Origin: Dechloromonas agitata is5
Lineage (GTDB): Bacteria; Pseudomonadota; Gammaproteobacteria; Burkholderiales; Rhodocyclaceae
Assembly (NCBI RefSeq): GCF_000519045.1
Contig: NZ_KI912532.1
Location: 2,595,867 to 2,659,866 of the forward strand
DNA: 64,000 nt
Direction of reading: 5' to 3'
This document shows positions 33,228 to 42,007 of the stretch, piece after piece. Under the pieces are notes generated by a model. The model was not told the DNA's origin, ran no database searches, and worked only from the letters and a program-made list of their open reading frames with translations. A program made the position numbers and the translations under genes. The stretch's first letter is position 1. The number at the start of each line of letters is the position of its first letter.

Positions 33228-34570
33228 GGGGTGACGGCGATCAGTTCAATGGCGAGATCCCGGTAGCTTTCCGGGGCGTAGATCATGACGGACTGGGCCT
33301 TGAGCATGCGCTCGTAAAGCGGGCCGTGGGCATCGAGAGAGAAATAGATGGCGCCTGGGCGCACCGGAATGGCAGCTGGGACTTGCTGGGCATGCGTCAA
33401 TCGGACGCCGGACATGGCAGACAAAACGAGTTTTTCGACATCGTCCGGAGCGCCGAGCTTGATGCGCAGCGGGATCGATTCGATGATTTCTGACTGCGGG
33501 TGGGCGGCGGTGACTGACAGGTAGAACGCAGTTTCGCCATCGATTTTTTCGGAGTCCAGATGGCCGGTGTAGAAGGCCGGCTTCGGTTGGGTCAGGTTGA
33601 TGGCAAAGAAGCGGGTCGAAATCACGGTGTCGAGCAGGTCGCGCAGGATTTGATCGATGCGCGAGAAGCAGGGGCCGGGCTGCAGATGGTCGTAGCCGGG
33701 CAGGTCGTTCAGCGAATAGCCTCTGGAAAAGGTCATCAAGCCGCCAGCCAGCCGTACCAGTTCCTGGAACAGCTGTTCTGGGGAGGAATCCGGATTGCGG
33801 AACAGGTGGGTCAGCGTGGCGCAGGCGCTGCTGGCGGTGTGCAGCAGCCAGAATGACGCGATGTCGCCGGAGCGGAATTCGATGACATTCTTCGACGGCT
33901 CGCGGTGAAACCCGTACAAGGCTTCCACTTTGGCGAGCAGGGCGTCGATTTGCCGGCGCAGCATGGCATAGAGGCCGGGCGCGCTGCGCAGGCTGATCGA
34001 AGGGGGCATGAAGAAAGGGTCGCTTTCGAAGCTGTTGCTCGAAGTACGCCTGATCCGCGCCAGCGGCATGCTCAGGAAGGCATCACGGTTGTCGTTTTCC
34101 GATTTGAGGTGTGCGATCTGGCTGAGTGTCGCGATGTCAGCTTCCGCCGCATCGGTATGCAGGTCGGCCGCAGCGCGCTGGACGATCAGATAGCGGGCCT
34201 GGCCCGATTCGCCGACATTTTGAATGCTGTTGCCGCCATGAGCGTTGAGGTGGTTGAGCGCCAGATGGAAGGTGCTCGTCCCGCCCTCGCCAATCGCTGC
34301 CTCAAGCAGAAGCGGAGCCGGGAGTTGGTCGACATCCGGGGCCGAGAAGAAATCGCCATTCGGCAATATGGCCGTGATTCGATTGAAACGCAGAACCCCG
34401 TTTTTCAGCGATTCGACATCGAGATCAAGATCGCGCACCCCCCAGGCGAAGGGGTTGGCGGCCAGCAGGGTGCGTTTGAATTGGGCGTCGATGTAGGCAT
34501 CCTGGTACTGGAAATGTTGCGGACGCAGGAAAAGGCCTTCGCCCCAGAGTATTTTGGCGTTGTTCATCAT
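33224..34570 (-). CDS. tssK: T6SS baseplate protein TssK
   Basis: This 448-residue baseplate protein links TssEFG/VgrG to the membrane complex. The start MMNNAKILWGEGLFLRPQHF is typical of TssK. The longer open frame to 34786 covers tssJ and is out. It begins ten bases after the tssJ stop. Confidence 0.95.
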   Translation of the reverse strand: MMNNAKILWGEGLFLRPQHFQYQDAYIDAQFKRTLLAANPFAWGVRDLDLDVESLKNGVLRFNRITAILPNGDFFSAPDVDQLPAPLLLEAAIGEGGTSTFHLALNHLNAHGGNSIQNVGESGQARYLIVQRAAADLHTDAAEADIATLSQIAHLKSENDNRDAFLSMPLARIRRTSSNSFESDPFFMPPSISLRSAPGLYAMLRRQIDALLAKVEALYGFHREPSKNVIEFRSGDIASFWLLHTASSACATLTHLFRNPDSSPEQLFQELVRLAGGLMTFSRGYSLNDLPGYDHLQPGPCFSRIDQILRDLLDTVISTRFFAINLTQPKPAFYTGHLDSEKIDGETAFYLSVTAAHPQSEIIESIPLRIKLGAPDDVEKLVLSAMSGVRLTHAQQVPAAIPVRPGAIYFSLDAHGPLYERMLKAQSVMIYAPESYRDLAIELIAVTP

Positions 34571-34580
34571 GAGAATCGGG

Positions 34581-35213
34581 CTAGGAACTGCATTGGATAC
34601 CAACCAGGGAGCGGACGGTTTCCGGACTGATATCCGCGACGAGCGCCCCCTTGCTCGTATTGAAGGCACAGGCGTGAGCGCCAATGATGATGCCGTTGTC
34701 GAGCGATAGTTTGTTATCGAAGGCCAGCTTCCAACGGTTCTGATAGGGGGCGCGGAACATTCCGACGACGCCGATGCTGGCCGCATCTCCCGGTATTTTC
34801 AGCGTAATGTCATAAGACTTCCCGGGCAGCAGGACAATTTCCCGCGCGGCAATGAGTTCCTCTCCAAGTGCCTCCTTTTCCGCCTCCGCCGAGGTGATCT
34901 GCGGGTAGGTCATGCCCTTGAACTTCTCGTTGGCGCGGAGCACGTAGATTTTCGTAACCAGTGAGAGCGGCTTGCCACTGACCGATAGATTCAGTTGCTC
35001 CCCGGCGTGGATCTTGATGTTCATGTCCCGGCTGATCTTGGTCGGGTCACCCTCTTTTTTGGTTACTCCCGTTGCCTCGAGAACCAGGCTGACTGCCGAA
35101 CCGGCAAGTTGTAGTGCGGATAGCTGGGCACAACCGGCAAGAAGAAGGGAGAGTCCGAGGGCGAGCGCTATGGCGCTGACCAGCGGGGCGCGGATGCATC
35201 GAGCGGATGTCAT
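34581..35213 (-). CDS. tssJ: T6SS outer-membrane lipoprotein TssJ
   Basis: This 210-residue lipoprotein has a signal peptide ending in the lipobox LLAGC, followed by a beta-sandwich domain (MNIKIHAGEQLNLSVSGKPL, VVGMFRAPYQNRWKL). It anchors TssM at the outer membrane. ATG 35213 begins a proper signal peptide, and longer frames upstream cross the divergent promoter region. It is the first gene of the minus-strand arm. Confidence 0.92.
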   Translation of the reverse strand: MTSARCIRAPLVSAIALALGLSLLLAGCAQLSALQLAGSAVSLVLEATGVTKKEGDPTKISRDMNIKIHAGEQLNLSVSGKPLSLVTKIYVLRANEKFKGMTYPQITSAEAEKEALGEELIAAREIVLLPGKSYDITLKIPGDAASIGVVGMFRAPYQNRWKLAFDNKLSLDNGIIIGAHACAFNTSKGALVADISPETVRSLVGIQCSS

Positions 35214-35278
35214 GTGCTTGAAGGAAATGTCGGATAGCGGAAGGCAAGGTATCGAGCGAATTAAATTATGCCAATGGG

Positions 35279-35333
35279 TTGATAATTCCAAAAGCATTAA
35301 TGTACTATTTCGGTTTGTAACAATCAAACCGAA
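35279..35333 (+). promoter_or_regulatory. Promoter and inverted repeat between the two T6SS arms
   Basis: TTGATA (35279-35284) and TACTAT (35303-35308) are 18 bases apart on the + strand. Immediately after, TTCGGTTTG (35309-35317) and CAAACCGAA (35325-35333) form a nine-base inverted repeat around the expected start of transcription. It could be an operator or a leader hairpin. Confidence 0.55.
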
Positions 35334-35371
35334 TGGCATTTGTATGTCTTTTGGCATAGTAAGGAGAAGGC

Positions 35372-35974
35372 ATGTATTCCTTGAGGCATCTCTCGATGGT
35401 CGTTTGCGTGAGTGCGACGCTAGCGATCTCTGGTTGTGCATCGACCAGCAAACCCTCCGTGCCGGAGGATTTCTCGACAGCAATGGCCCAATCCAGTGCC
35501 AGCGCCGATTCCCTGCTGGAAAAAGGAAATCGCGAGGAGGCCGTCAAGCTTCTTGGTGATTTCGCCAAGAAATATCCCGAACGCAAGGACCCCTGGGTGC
35601 GTCTGGCCAGGATTCATTTCGATGGTGAAAACTACGCCCAAGCCATCGTTGCTGCCGAGGAGGCGCTGCAGCGTGACAGAACCGACCGCACCGCCAAGAG
35701 CATTCGGGCGGTCGGTGGTTTGCGTGTGGCTGCCCAGTCTCTCGCCGATCTGAAGGGCGACGTCGAGTTGAAGGGGGATGCCCGTTCCGATGCCGTTGGC
35801 CTGGCCAAGGTCATGCGCGAGACGCTGGGCGAGGAGGTGCTGGTGCCGCCGGAGGAGAAGAAAAAGAAGTCGGTCCAGGCGGTTCGCGCCAAGTCTGTGG
35901 CAGCGGCCCAGCAGCCGGTCGGGCAGAAGCCGCAGGCGGCTGCCGGTGGCAATCCGTTCGGCGCGCTCAGGTAA
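35372..35974 (+). CDS. TPR lipoprotein heading the plus-strand T6SS arm
   Basis: This 200-residue protein has a lipobox signal peptide (VCVSATLAISGCAS), then tetratricopeptide-like helices (LLEKGNREEAVKLLGDFAKK, WVRLARIHFDGENYAQAIVA) and an Ala/Lys-rich tail. Similar TPR lipoproteins sit before tssB in related clusters, with accessory roles that are not well defined. AAGGAGAAGGC gives a strong ribosome site. Confidence 0.75.
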   Translation: MYSLRHLSMVVCVSATLAISGCASTSKPSVPEDFSTAMAQSSASADSLLEKGNREEAVKLLGDFAKKYPERKDPWVRLARIHFDGENYAQAIVAAEEALQRDRTDRTAKSIRAVGGLRVAAQSLADLKGDVELKGDARSDAVGLAKVMRETLGEEVLVPPEEKKKKSVQAVRAKSVAAAQQPVGQKPQAAAGGNPFGALR

Positions 35975-36052
35975 TTCACGATTTTTGAAAGACTGCGGTG
36001 CTGGTGCTGGCGCCGCCGAGTCATCCAACCCATTATTGATCCGGAGGTAGTT

Positions 36053-36565
36053 GTGGCCAAAAAGGAAAGTGTGCAGAAACGCTTGCAGAAAATTCGCCCA
36101 CCGCGCGTTCAGCTGACTTATGACGTCGAAATTGGCGATGCCATCGAGGTGAAGGAATTGCCGTTCGTGGTTGGCGTACTCGGCGACTTCGCAGGGCAGT
36201 CGAAGCAGGAGCAGGGCAAGGTGCGTGATCGGAAGTTCGTCAATATCGACATGGACAATTTCGATGATGTGATGGAAGGGATGGCACCCCGCGCCGCATT
36301 TCGCGTCAAGAACCGCCTGACCTCCGATGGCGGTGAACTGGGGGTTGATCTTGAGTTCAAGCGCTTCGAGGATTTTCGCCCGGAGTCGGTCGTCCAGCAG
36401 GTCGGACCGCTGCGCAAGTTGCAGGAGGCCCGTTCCAAGCTGGCCGACCTGCGCAACAAGCTGGCCGGCAATGAAAAACTGGAAGATTTGCTGAACGACG
36501 TGCTGGCCAGTACGGAACAATTGCAGAGCCTGGGTGGCAAGAAGGCGCCAGGAGAAATGCAATGA
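36053..36565 (+). CDS. tssB: T6SS sheath small subunit TssB
   Basis: This 170-residue TssB/VipA forms the contractile sheath with TssC. It has MAKKESVQKRLQKIRPPRVQ, the LPFVVGVLGDFAGQ block and a C-terminal helix. The start is GTG at 36053 with GGAGG six bases upstream. Its stop overlaps the tssC start by four bases. Confidence 0.96.
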   Translation: MAKKESVQKRLQKIRPPRVQLTYDVEIGDAIEVKELPFVVGVLGDFAGQSKQEQGKVRDRKFVNIDMDNFDDVMEGMAPRAAFRVKNRLTSDGGELGVDLEFKRFEDFRPESVVQQVGPLRKLQEARSKLADLRNKLAGNEKLEDLLNDVLASTEQLQSLGGKKAPGEMQ

Positions 36566-38046
36566 GCCTGCAAACCGTTTCCCCAGCGACCGCTCCGGGT
36601 TTTCAGGAGTCCGGCCTGCTCGACCAGATCATTACCGAGAGCCGCGTCGCCCAGTCCGAACAGGAAAAGAACCGGGCCCGCGACATCATCAGCGAACTGG
36701 TCAGTCAGGTTCTCGAGGGCGAGGTCATCGTTTCTGAAAACCTGGCTGCCTCGCTCGATGCACGCGTTGCTGAACTGGATCGCCTGATTTCCGAGCAGTT
36801 GAGCGAAGTCATGCATGCGCCTGAGTTCCAGTCGCTGGAGAGTGCCTGGACCGGGCTGCATTACCTCTGCAAGCAGACGTCGACCGGCGTCCAGCAGAAG
36901 ATCAAGCTGTTCAATGCCGCGAAGCGCGACCTGGTCAAGGATTTCAAGGCCGCCATCGATTTCGACCAGAGCGCCCTGTTCAAGAAGGTGTACGAGGAGG
37001 AGTTCGGTACTTTCGGCGGTGCGCCGTTCGGCACCCTGATCGGGCAGTATGAGATATCCCGGCAGCCGGAAGACATGTACTTCATTGATCAGATGTCGCA
37101 CATTGCCGCCGCTGCCCACGCGCCGTTCATCGCCTCCGCAGCGCCCCAACTGTTCGGCCTGGAGTCCTATACCGAACTCGGCAAGCCGCGCGACATGGCC
37201 AAGGTATTCGACACCGTCGAGTACGCCAAGTGGAAATCCTTCCGCGAATCCGAGGATTCGCGCTATGTCGGCCTGGCCTTGCCGCGCTTCCTGGGGCGTC
37301 TTCCGTACAACCCGATCGACGGTGAAGTGACCGATGGCTTCAACTTCGTCGAAGATGTCGACGGCACCGATCACGACAAGTACCTCTGGTGCAATGCCGC
37401 TTTTGCCTTTGCCGCCCGCCTGACTAGTGCCTTCGAGAACTACGGCTGGTGTGCCGCCATCCGCGGTGTCGAAGGCGGCGGACTGGTCGAGGATCTGCCG
37501 AGTCATACCTTCCGCACCGATGACGGGGAAGTGGCACTGAAGTGCCCGACCGAAATCTCGATCACCGACCGACGTGAGAAGGAATTGAGCGATCTCGGTT
37601 TCATCCCGCTCGTTCATTGCAAGAACACAGACTATGCCGCTTTCTTCGGTGCCCAGTCAGTGCAGAAGGCGAAGAAATACGATTCGGATGCGGCAAACGC
37701 CAATGCCTCGCTGTCGGCCCAGTTGCAATACATGTTCGCCGTATCGCGTATCGCCCATTACATGAAGGCCATGATGCGCGACAAGATCGGCAGTTTTGCG
37801 TCGGCATCGAACGTGCAGAGCTATCTGCAGCGCTGGATCGATCAATACGTCACGGCCGACGATTCGGCGTCGCAGGAGACCAAGGCGCAATTCCCGTTGC
37901 GCGAGGCATCGGTCGAGGTCAGCGAGGTGCCTGGGCGGCCGGGCGTCTATCGCGCGGTGTCGTTCATTCGCCCGCATTTCCAACTGGACGAGCTGTCGGT
38001 TTCGCTGCGCCTGGTCGCCGAATTGCCGCAATCCAGCAAGAGCTGA
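36562..38046 (+). CDS. tssC: T6SS sheath large subunit TssC
   Basis: This 494-residue TssC/VipB has ESAWTGLHYLCKQTSTGVQQ, FDKVYEEEFGTFGG-like segments (KKVYEEEFGTFGGAPFGTLI) and the C-terminal RPHFQLDELSVSLRLVAELP, which binds the Hcp tube side. Length and overlap with tssB are standard. Confidence 0.97.
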   Translation: MSLQTVSPATAPGFQESGLLDQIITESRVAQSEQEKNRARDIISELVSQVLEGEVIVSENLAASLDARVAELDRLISEQLSEVMHAPEFQSLESAWTGLHYLCKQTSTGVQQKIKLFNAAKRDLVKDFKAAIDFDQSALFKKVYEEEFGTFGGAPFGTLIGQYEISRQPEDMYFIDQMSHIAAAAHAPFIASAAPQLFGLESYTELGKPRDMAKVFDTVEYAKWKSFRESEDSRYVGLALPRFLGRLPYNPIDGEVTDGFNFVEDVDGTDHDKYLWCNAAFAFAARLTSAFENYGWCAAIRGVEGGGLVEDLPSHTFRTDDGEVALKCPTEISITDRREKELSDLGFIPLVHCKNTDYAAFFGAQSVQKAKKYDSDAANANASLSAQLQYMFAVSRIAHYMKAMMRDKIGSFASASNVQSYLQRWIDQYVTADDSASQETKAQFPLREASVEVSEVPGRPGVYRAVSFIRPHFQLDELSVSLRLVAELPQSSKS

Positions 38047-38071
38047 TTTTTCAAAGCAGAGGAGTTTCTAG

Positions 38072-38608
38072 ATGAAGGATATCTACGTCGAATTCAAGGG
38101 CAGCGACATCAAGGGCGATTCGCGCGATGCCAAGCACAAGGACACCGTCGAGGTGTACAGCTGGTCGCATTCTATGCGCCAGCCCAAGTCGGCGACGGCC
38201 TCGGCGGCCGGCGGCCATACCGCGGAGCGGGTCGAGCATGGCGAAATGATCTTCACCAAGGACATCGACGGCTCCAGCCCGAAGCTGTACCAGGCCTGTT
38301 CGTCCGGCCTCGTGGTCAACGACGTGATCATCTATTTCTACCGGGCTTTTGGCGGCCAGAACAATACCGGCAATCCGTCGGCCACGCAGAATCGCCACCA
38401 GTACCTGAAGATCGAGTTGAAGAACGTCATCATCGCCTCCGTATCTCCGGCCGTTGATGAAGAAGGCATTCCGAAGGAGAGCTTCTCGCTGAAATACTCC
38501 GCCGTGAAGTGGACCTATGACGAACTGAACATCGACGGTACCAAGACGGGCAAGGTCAATATCCAGGGCGCATGGAACCTGGCCAAGAACACCCCGAACC
38601 TCACCTAA
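38072..38608 (+). CDS. hcp: T6SS tube protein Hcp
   Basis: This 178-residue Hcp forms the hexameric rings of the inner tube. It has KDIYVEFKGSDIKGDSRDA, EVYSWSHSMRQP, GEMIFTKDIDGSSPKLYQAC and FSLKYSAVKWTY. AGAGGAG eight bases before ATG is the strongest ribosome site of the cluster, and a terminator directly follows the gene, which fits high expression of Hcp relative to the downstream baseplate genes. Confidence 0.97.
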   Translation: MKDIYVEFKGSDIKGDSRDAKHKDTVEVYSWSHSMRQPKSATASAAGGHTAERVEHGEMIFTKDIDGSSPKLYQACSSGLVVNDVIIYFYRAFGGQNNTGNPSATQNRHQYLKIELKNVIIASVSPAVDEEGIPKESFSLKYSAVKWTYDELNIDGTKTGKVNIQGAWNLAKNTPNLT

Positions 38609-38629
38609 TCGCGTCGGTCATGGAGAACG

Positions 38630-38657
38630 CGGCGGAACCTGGTTTCCGCCGTTTTTT
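38630..38657 (+). terminator. Terminator between hcp and tssE
   Basis: CGGCGGAA (38630-38637) pairs with TTCCGCCG (38644-38651), followed by six T that directly touch the tssE ATG at 38658. It would act as a partial terminator that lowers tssE-clpV transcription relative to hcp. Confidence 0.8.
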
Positions 38658-39134
38658 ATGAATATCAGCTTCGAACCGTCGTTTTTCGACAAGATTTTCG
38701 ATGATCAGCCGGTGGGCGCAGCACGGCGCCGCCTGTCGCTGGAGCAATTGAAGGATTCCGTGGCACGAGATCTCGAGGCACTGCTCAATACCCGCGTCGT
38801 ATTCGATCCGGCGATGGCCGAATCCTTTCCGTTGTCGGCGCGCTCGGTTGCCGGCTTCGGCCTTGCCGATTTCGCTGGCCACAGCCTGGCCAATGTGCAT
38901 CACCGGCGCAGCATCTGTTCCTCCATCGAAGGGGCGATTGCCGCCCATGAGCCGCGCCTGCGCGATGTGCGGGTGGAACTCGAATTGCAGCGCAAGACCA
39001 TCAATGCACTGTATTTCTCAATCAATGCCGTGCTCGTCGTTCGCCCGGCCCAGGAGCCGGTCAGCTTCGATGCCCTGTTGACGCCGACCAGCCTGCAGTA
39101 TTCCGTCAGCCGGCAGCGGCGCCCAGCAGCCTGA
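38658..39134 (+). CDS. tssE: T6SS baseplate protein TssE
   Basis: This 158-residue gp25-like protein (EQLKDSVARDLEALLNTRVV, RSVAGFGLADFAG, LEPRLRDVRVELELQ-type end) initiates sheath assembly. The ATG is directly preceded by the T run of a terminator and has no ribosome site, so translation may need a leaderless or coupled mechanism. No other in-frame start fits the family. Its stop overlaps the tssF start. Confidence 0.93.
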   Translation: MNISFEPSFFDKIFDDQPVGAARRRLSLEQLKDSVARDLEALLNTRVVFDPAMAESFPLSARSVAGFGLADFAGHSLANVHHRRSICSSIEGAIAAHEPRLRDVRVELELQRKTINALYFSINAVLVVRPAQEPVSFDALLTPTSLQYSVSRQRRPAA

Positions 39135-40966
39135 TGGAAGATCTGCTGCCCTTCTACGAGCGCGAACTGGCCTTTCTGCGCCAGCACTCGCGTCAGTTTG
39201 CCGAGCGCTATCCCAAGCTCGCTGCCCAGTTGCTGCTTTCCGGCGAGGGCTGCGATGATCCGCATGTCGAGCGGATGATCCAGTCCTTCGCCCTGCTGAC
39301 AGCACGCGTCTCCAAGAAGCTGGAGGACAGCTATCCGCAATTCACCGAGGCGCTGCTCAACGTTCTCTATCCACATTACTTGCGGCCGTTCCCGAGCTGC
39401 TCGATTGCCCATTTCGAGCATGGCGGTGGCGAGCTGAGTGCCATCGCCCGCATCCCGCGTGGCACGGAATTGCATTCGCGGCCGATCAAGGGCGCCGTCT
39501 GCAAATTCCGGACGGCCTGGGATGTCGCGCTGGCGCCGGCCGCCATCGGCGATCTGGCCTTCGATCCGATCGCCACGGCACCCAACGAGGTACGCTTGCC
39601 GCTCGGGTGCCATGCGCTGCTGTCGTTCTCGCTGTCGCTCCGGGGGGGCTGCCAGGAAGCGGGGATCGGCAAGCTGAACAAGCTGCGCGTCTACATCGAT
39701 GCCGAGCCATCGGTTGCTTCTGCACTGCGTGATGCATTGTTCATCCGCACCCTGAAAGTGTATGCCGCCGGTGGCGACGGGCGCTGGCGGGTTGCCCGCG
39801 AGGGGCTGATCGGCGAGGTCGGGTTTGCCGAGGATGAGGCATTGATCGACATGCCGGCCACCTCGCATGCGGCCTATCGCTACCTCACCGAATATTTCTG
39901 CTTCCCGGAGAAATTCAACTTCTTCGATATCGATATCGGTAGCATCCCGTCCAGCCTGCAGGGCGAGAGTCGCATCACCCTGCATGTCGCGTTGGGCGAT
40001 CTGCGGGCCGACAGCGATGCCTCCCGCCTGCTGCAGACGCTGACTTCCCAGAATCTGCGTCTCGGCTGCGTGCCGGTGGTCAACCTTTTTGCCCAACGCG
40101 GCGACCCGATCCGCGTTACCCACCGCCAGGTCAGCTACCCGGTGGTAGCCGATAGCCGGCGGGCCTACGCCTACGACATCTATTCGATCGATGCCGTGCG
40201 TCGTGTACGCCAGATGGCGCAGGGCGAGGCGATTACCGAGTTCCGCTCCTTCTTTTCGCTGCGCCATGGCGAAACGCCCGAGCGCAACGGCTATTACTGG
40301 TATGCCCAGCGCGATCCCCTGCTTGCCGAGACCAGCCCGGGATATGAAACCTCGCTCTCGCTGGTCGACGCCGATTTTGACCCGGCGCAGCCGAAGACCG
40401 ATGTCCTCAGTCTGCAACTGACCTGCACCAATCGTGATCTGCCGACCCTGATGTCGGTCGGCCTGCCGTCCGGCGACTTGTTCCTGGAGGGCGGCTCGAG
40501 CGTGCGTGCGATCAAGCTGCTGCGCAAGCCGAGCCAGCCCTGCCGCTTCGATCATCGGCGCGACGGGCAATGGCGCATCATTTCGCATTTGTCGCTGAAC
40601 CACCTGTCGTTGACTGGAAGCGGCCTGGCGGCCTTCCAGGAAATGCTGGCGCTCTACGACCTGCCGCGCACGGCCGCCAGCCGCCGGCAGATCGAGGGCA
40701 TCCTGGATATCGCCCAGACGGACCGGACGGTCTGGATGCCCGGCCAGCCCTTCGCCTGCTTCGTGCGGGGCGTCGAAGTCCGCTTGAGCATCGACGCGTC
40801 GAGTTTCGTCGGGAGCGGCCTGGATGTATTCGTCCGCTGCATCGACCGCTTTCTCGGGCTTTATGTCAGCCTGAACAGCTTTGTCCAGCTGGTTGTCGTA
40901 TCCAACCGAACGGGAGAGGAACTGATCCGATGCGCGCCCCGCAACGGCGACTCGATCCTGCTCTGA
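39134..40966 (+). CDS. tssF: T6SS baseplate protein TssF
   Basis: This 610-residue protein has the family start MEDLLPFYERELAFLRQHSRQFAERYP (residues 1-27) and length. With TssG it forms the baseplate wedge. It shares one base with tssE, and its last 37 bases overlap tssG. Confidence 0.96.
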   Translation: MEDLLPFYERELAFLRQHSRQFAERYPKLAAQLLLSGEGCDDPHVERMIQSFALLTARVSKKLEDSYPQFTEALLNVLYPHYLRPFPSCSIAHFEHGGGELSAIARIPRGTELHSRPIKGAVCKFRTAWDVALAPAAIGDLAFDPIATAPNEVRLPLGCHALLSFSLSLRGGCQEAGIGKLNKLRVYIDAEPSVASALRDALFIRTLKVYAAGGDGRWRVAREGLIGEVGFAEDEALIDMPATSHAAYRYLTEYFCFPEKFNFFDIDIGSIPSSLQGESRITLHVALGDLRADSDASRLLQTLTSQNLRLGCVPVVNLFAQRGDPIRVTHRQVSYPVVADSRRAYAYDIYSIDAVRRVRQMAQGEAITEFRSFFSLRHGETPERNGYYWYAQRDPLLAETSPGYETSLSLVDADFDPAQPKTDVLSLQLTCTNRDLPTLMSVGLPSGDLFLEGGSSVRAIKLLRKPSQPCRFDHRRDGQWRIISHLSLNHLSLTGSGLAAFQEMLALYDLPRTAASRRQIEGILDIAQTDRTVWMPGQPFACFVRGVEVRLSIDASSFVGSGLDVFVRCIDRFLGLYVSLNSFVQLVVVSNRTGEELIRCAPRNGDSILL

Positions 40967-41994
40967 CCGGGCACAGCCTGCAGGAGCCGGAACGCTACGA
41001 GTTCTTTCAACTCGTCCGGCTGTACGAGCTGATCTTCCGGGAGTCAGGCCGGCGCGGGATGGGGGATGAGGTCAGCGAGCGAATCCGCTTTCGCAACTCG
41101 ATGCGCCTTGGCTTTGCGCCGAGCCAGGTCGACGCCATTGCGGCGCGAAGCAAACAGGACGAGGCCGGGCTGGATACCGGCGAACTGGAGCAGGTCGAGA
41201 TCACGCCCAGTTTCATGGGCATGCTTGGTGTCAACGGGACGCTGCCCATCCACTATACCGAGCAGGTGATCGAGCATGCCCGCTTCAAGCGCGACGAATC
41301 GGGGCGTGCCTTCCTCGATCTGTTCACCAACCGGGCGGTTGGCCATTTCTACCGGGCCTGGAAAAAATACCGTTTGCCCATCCAGTACGAGATGGATCGC
41401 CGCAACCGCTTCCTGCCGCTGATCCTGGCGCTGGGTGGCCTTGGCTTCGAAGCCCTGCGCGAGCGCCTCAACGCTGCGCCTGGCGCCATCGACGATGAAT
41501 CGGTTGCCCAGTTCGCCGGCCTGCTCCGGCAGCGGCCGGTTTCGGCCGAGGCGCTGCAGAGGGCCATTGGCAGCTATTTCGGCGAGACGGTGCGAATCGA
41601 ACAATTTGTCGGTCACTGGTACGTCGTGCCGGCCGAGCAACGTTCGACGCTGGGCGGCAGGAACATGACGCTCGGCGGTAATGCCCTGCTCGGCGAGCGC
41701 GTCTGGCAACGCAACCTGCGGGTGCGCATTCACATCGGCCCGCTACGTCATGCGCGCTACCTGGATTTTTTGCCTCGGGGGGGGCTGGCGGCTGCGCTGG
41801 AAAAAATCCTCTCGCTGGCGACGGGCGGCCAGTTCGAGTACGAAATCCGCCCCATCCTGCGGGCCGAAGATGTCAAGCCGGCCTGCCTGGGCGACCAAAG
41901 CGGCTGCCGCCTGGGCTACGACAGTTTCATGCTGAGCCGGCCGGCGACGGAAGACCGGGCCGACACCGCCTACTTGACCCATTTCATCCAGTAA
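40930..41994 (+). CDS. tssG: T6SS baseplate protein TssG
   Basis: This 354-residue protein has RYEFFQLVRLYELIFRESG, EVSERIRFRNSMRLGFAPSQ, FMGMLGVNGTLPIHYTE and FLDLFTNRAVGHFYRAW, all typical of TssG. The ATG at 40930 lies inside tssF. The open frame continues upstream to 40570 but only as tssF in another frame. Confidence 0.94.
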   Translation: MRAPQRRLDPALTGHSLQEPERYEFFQLVRLYELIFRESGRRGMGDEVSERIRFRNSMRLGFAPSQVDAIAARSKQDEAGLDTGELEQVEITPSFMGMLGVNGTLPIHYTEQVIEHARFKRDESGRAFLDLFTNRAVGHFYRAWKKYRLPIQYEMDRRNRFLPLILALGGLGFEALRERLNAAPGAIDDESVAQFAGLLRQRPVSAEALQRAIGSYFGETVRIEQFVGHWYVVPAEQRSTLGGRNMTLGGNALLGERVWQRNLRVRIHIGPLRHARYLDFLPRGGLAAALEKILSLATGGQFEYEIRPILRAEDVKPACLGDQSGCRLGYDSFMLSRPATEDRADTAYLTHFIQ

Positions 41995-42007
41995 CCAGAG
42001 CATCGCC

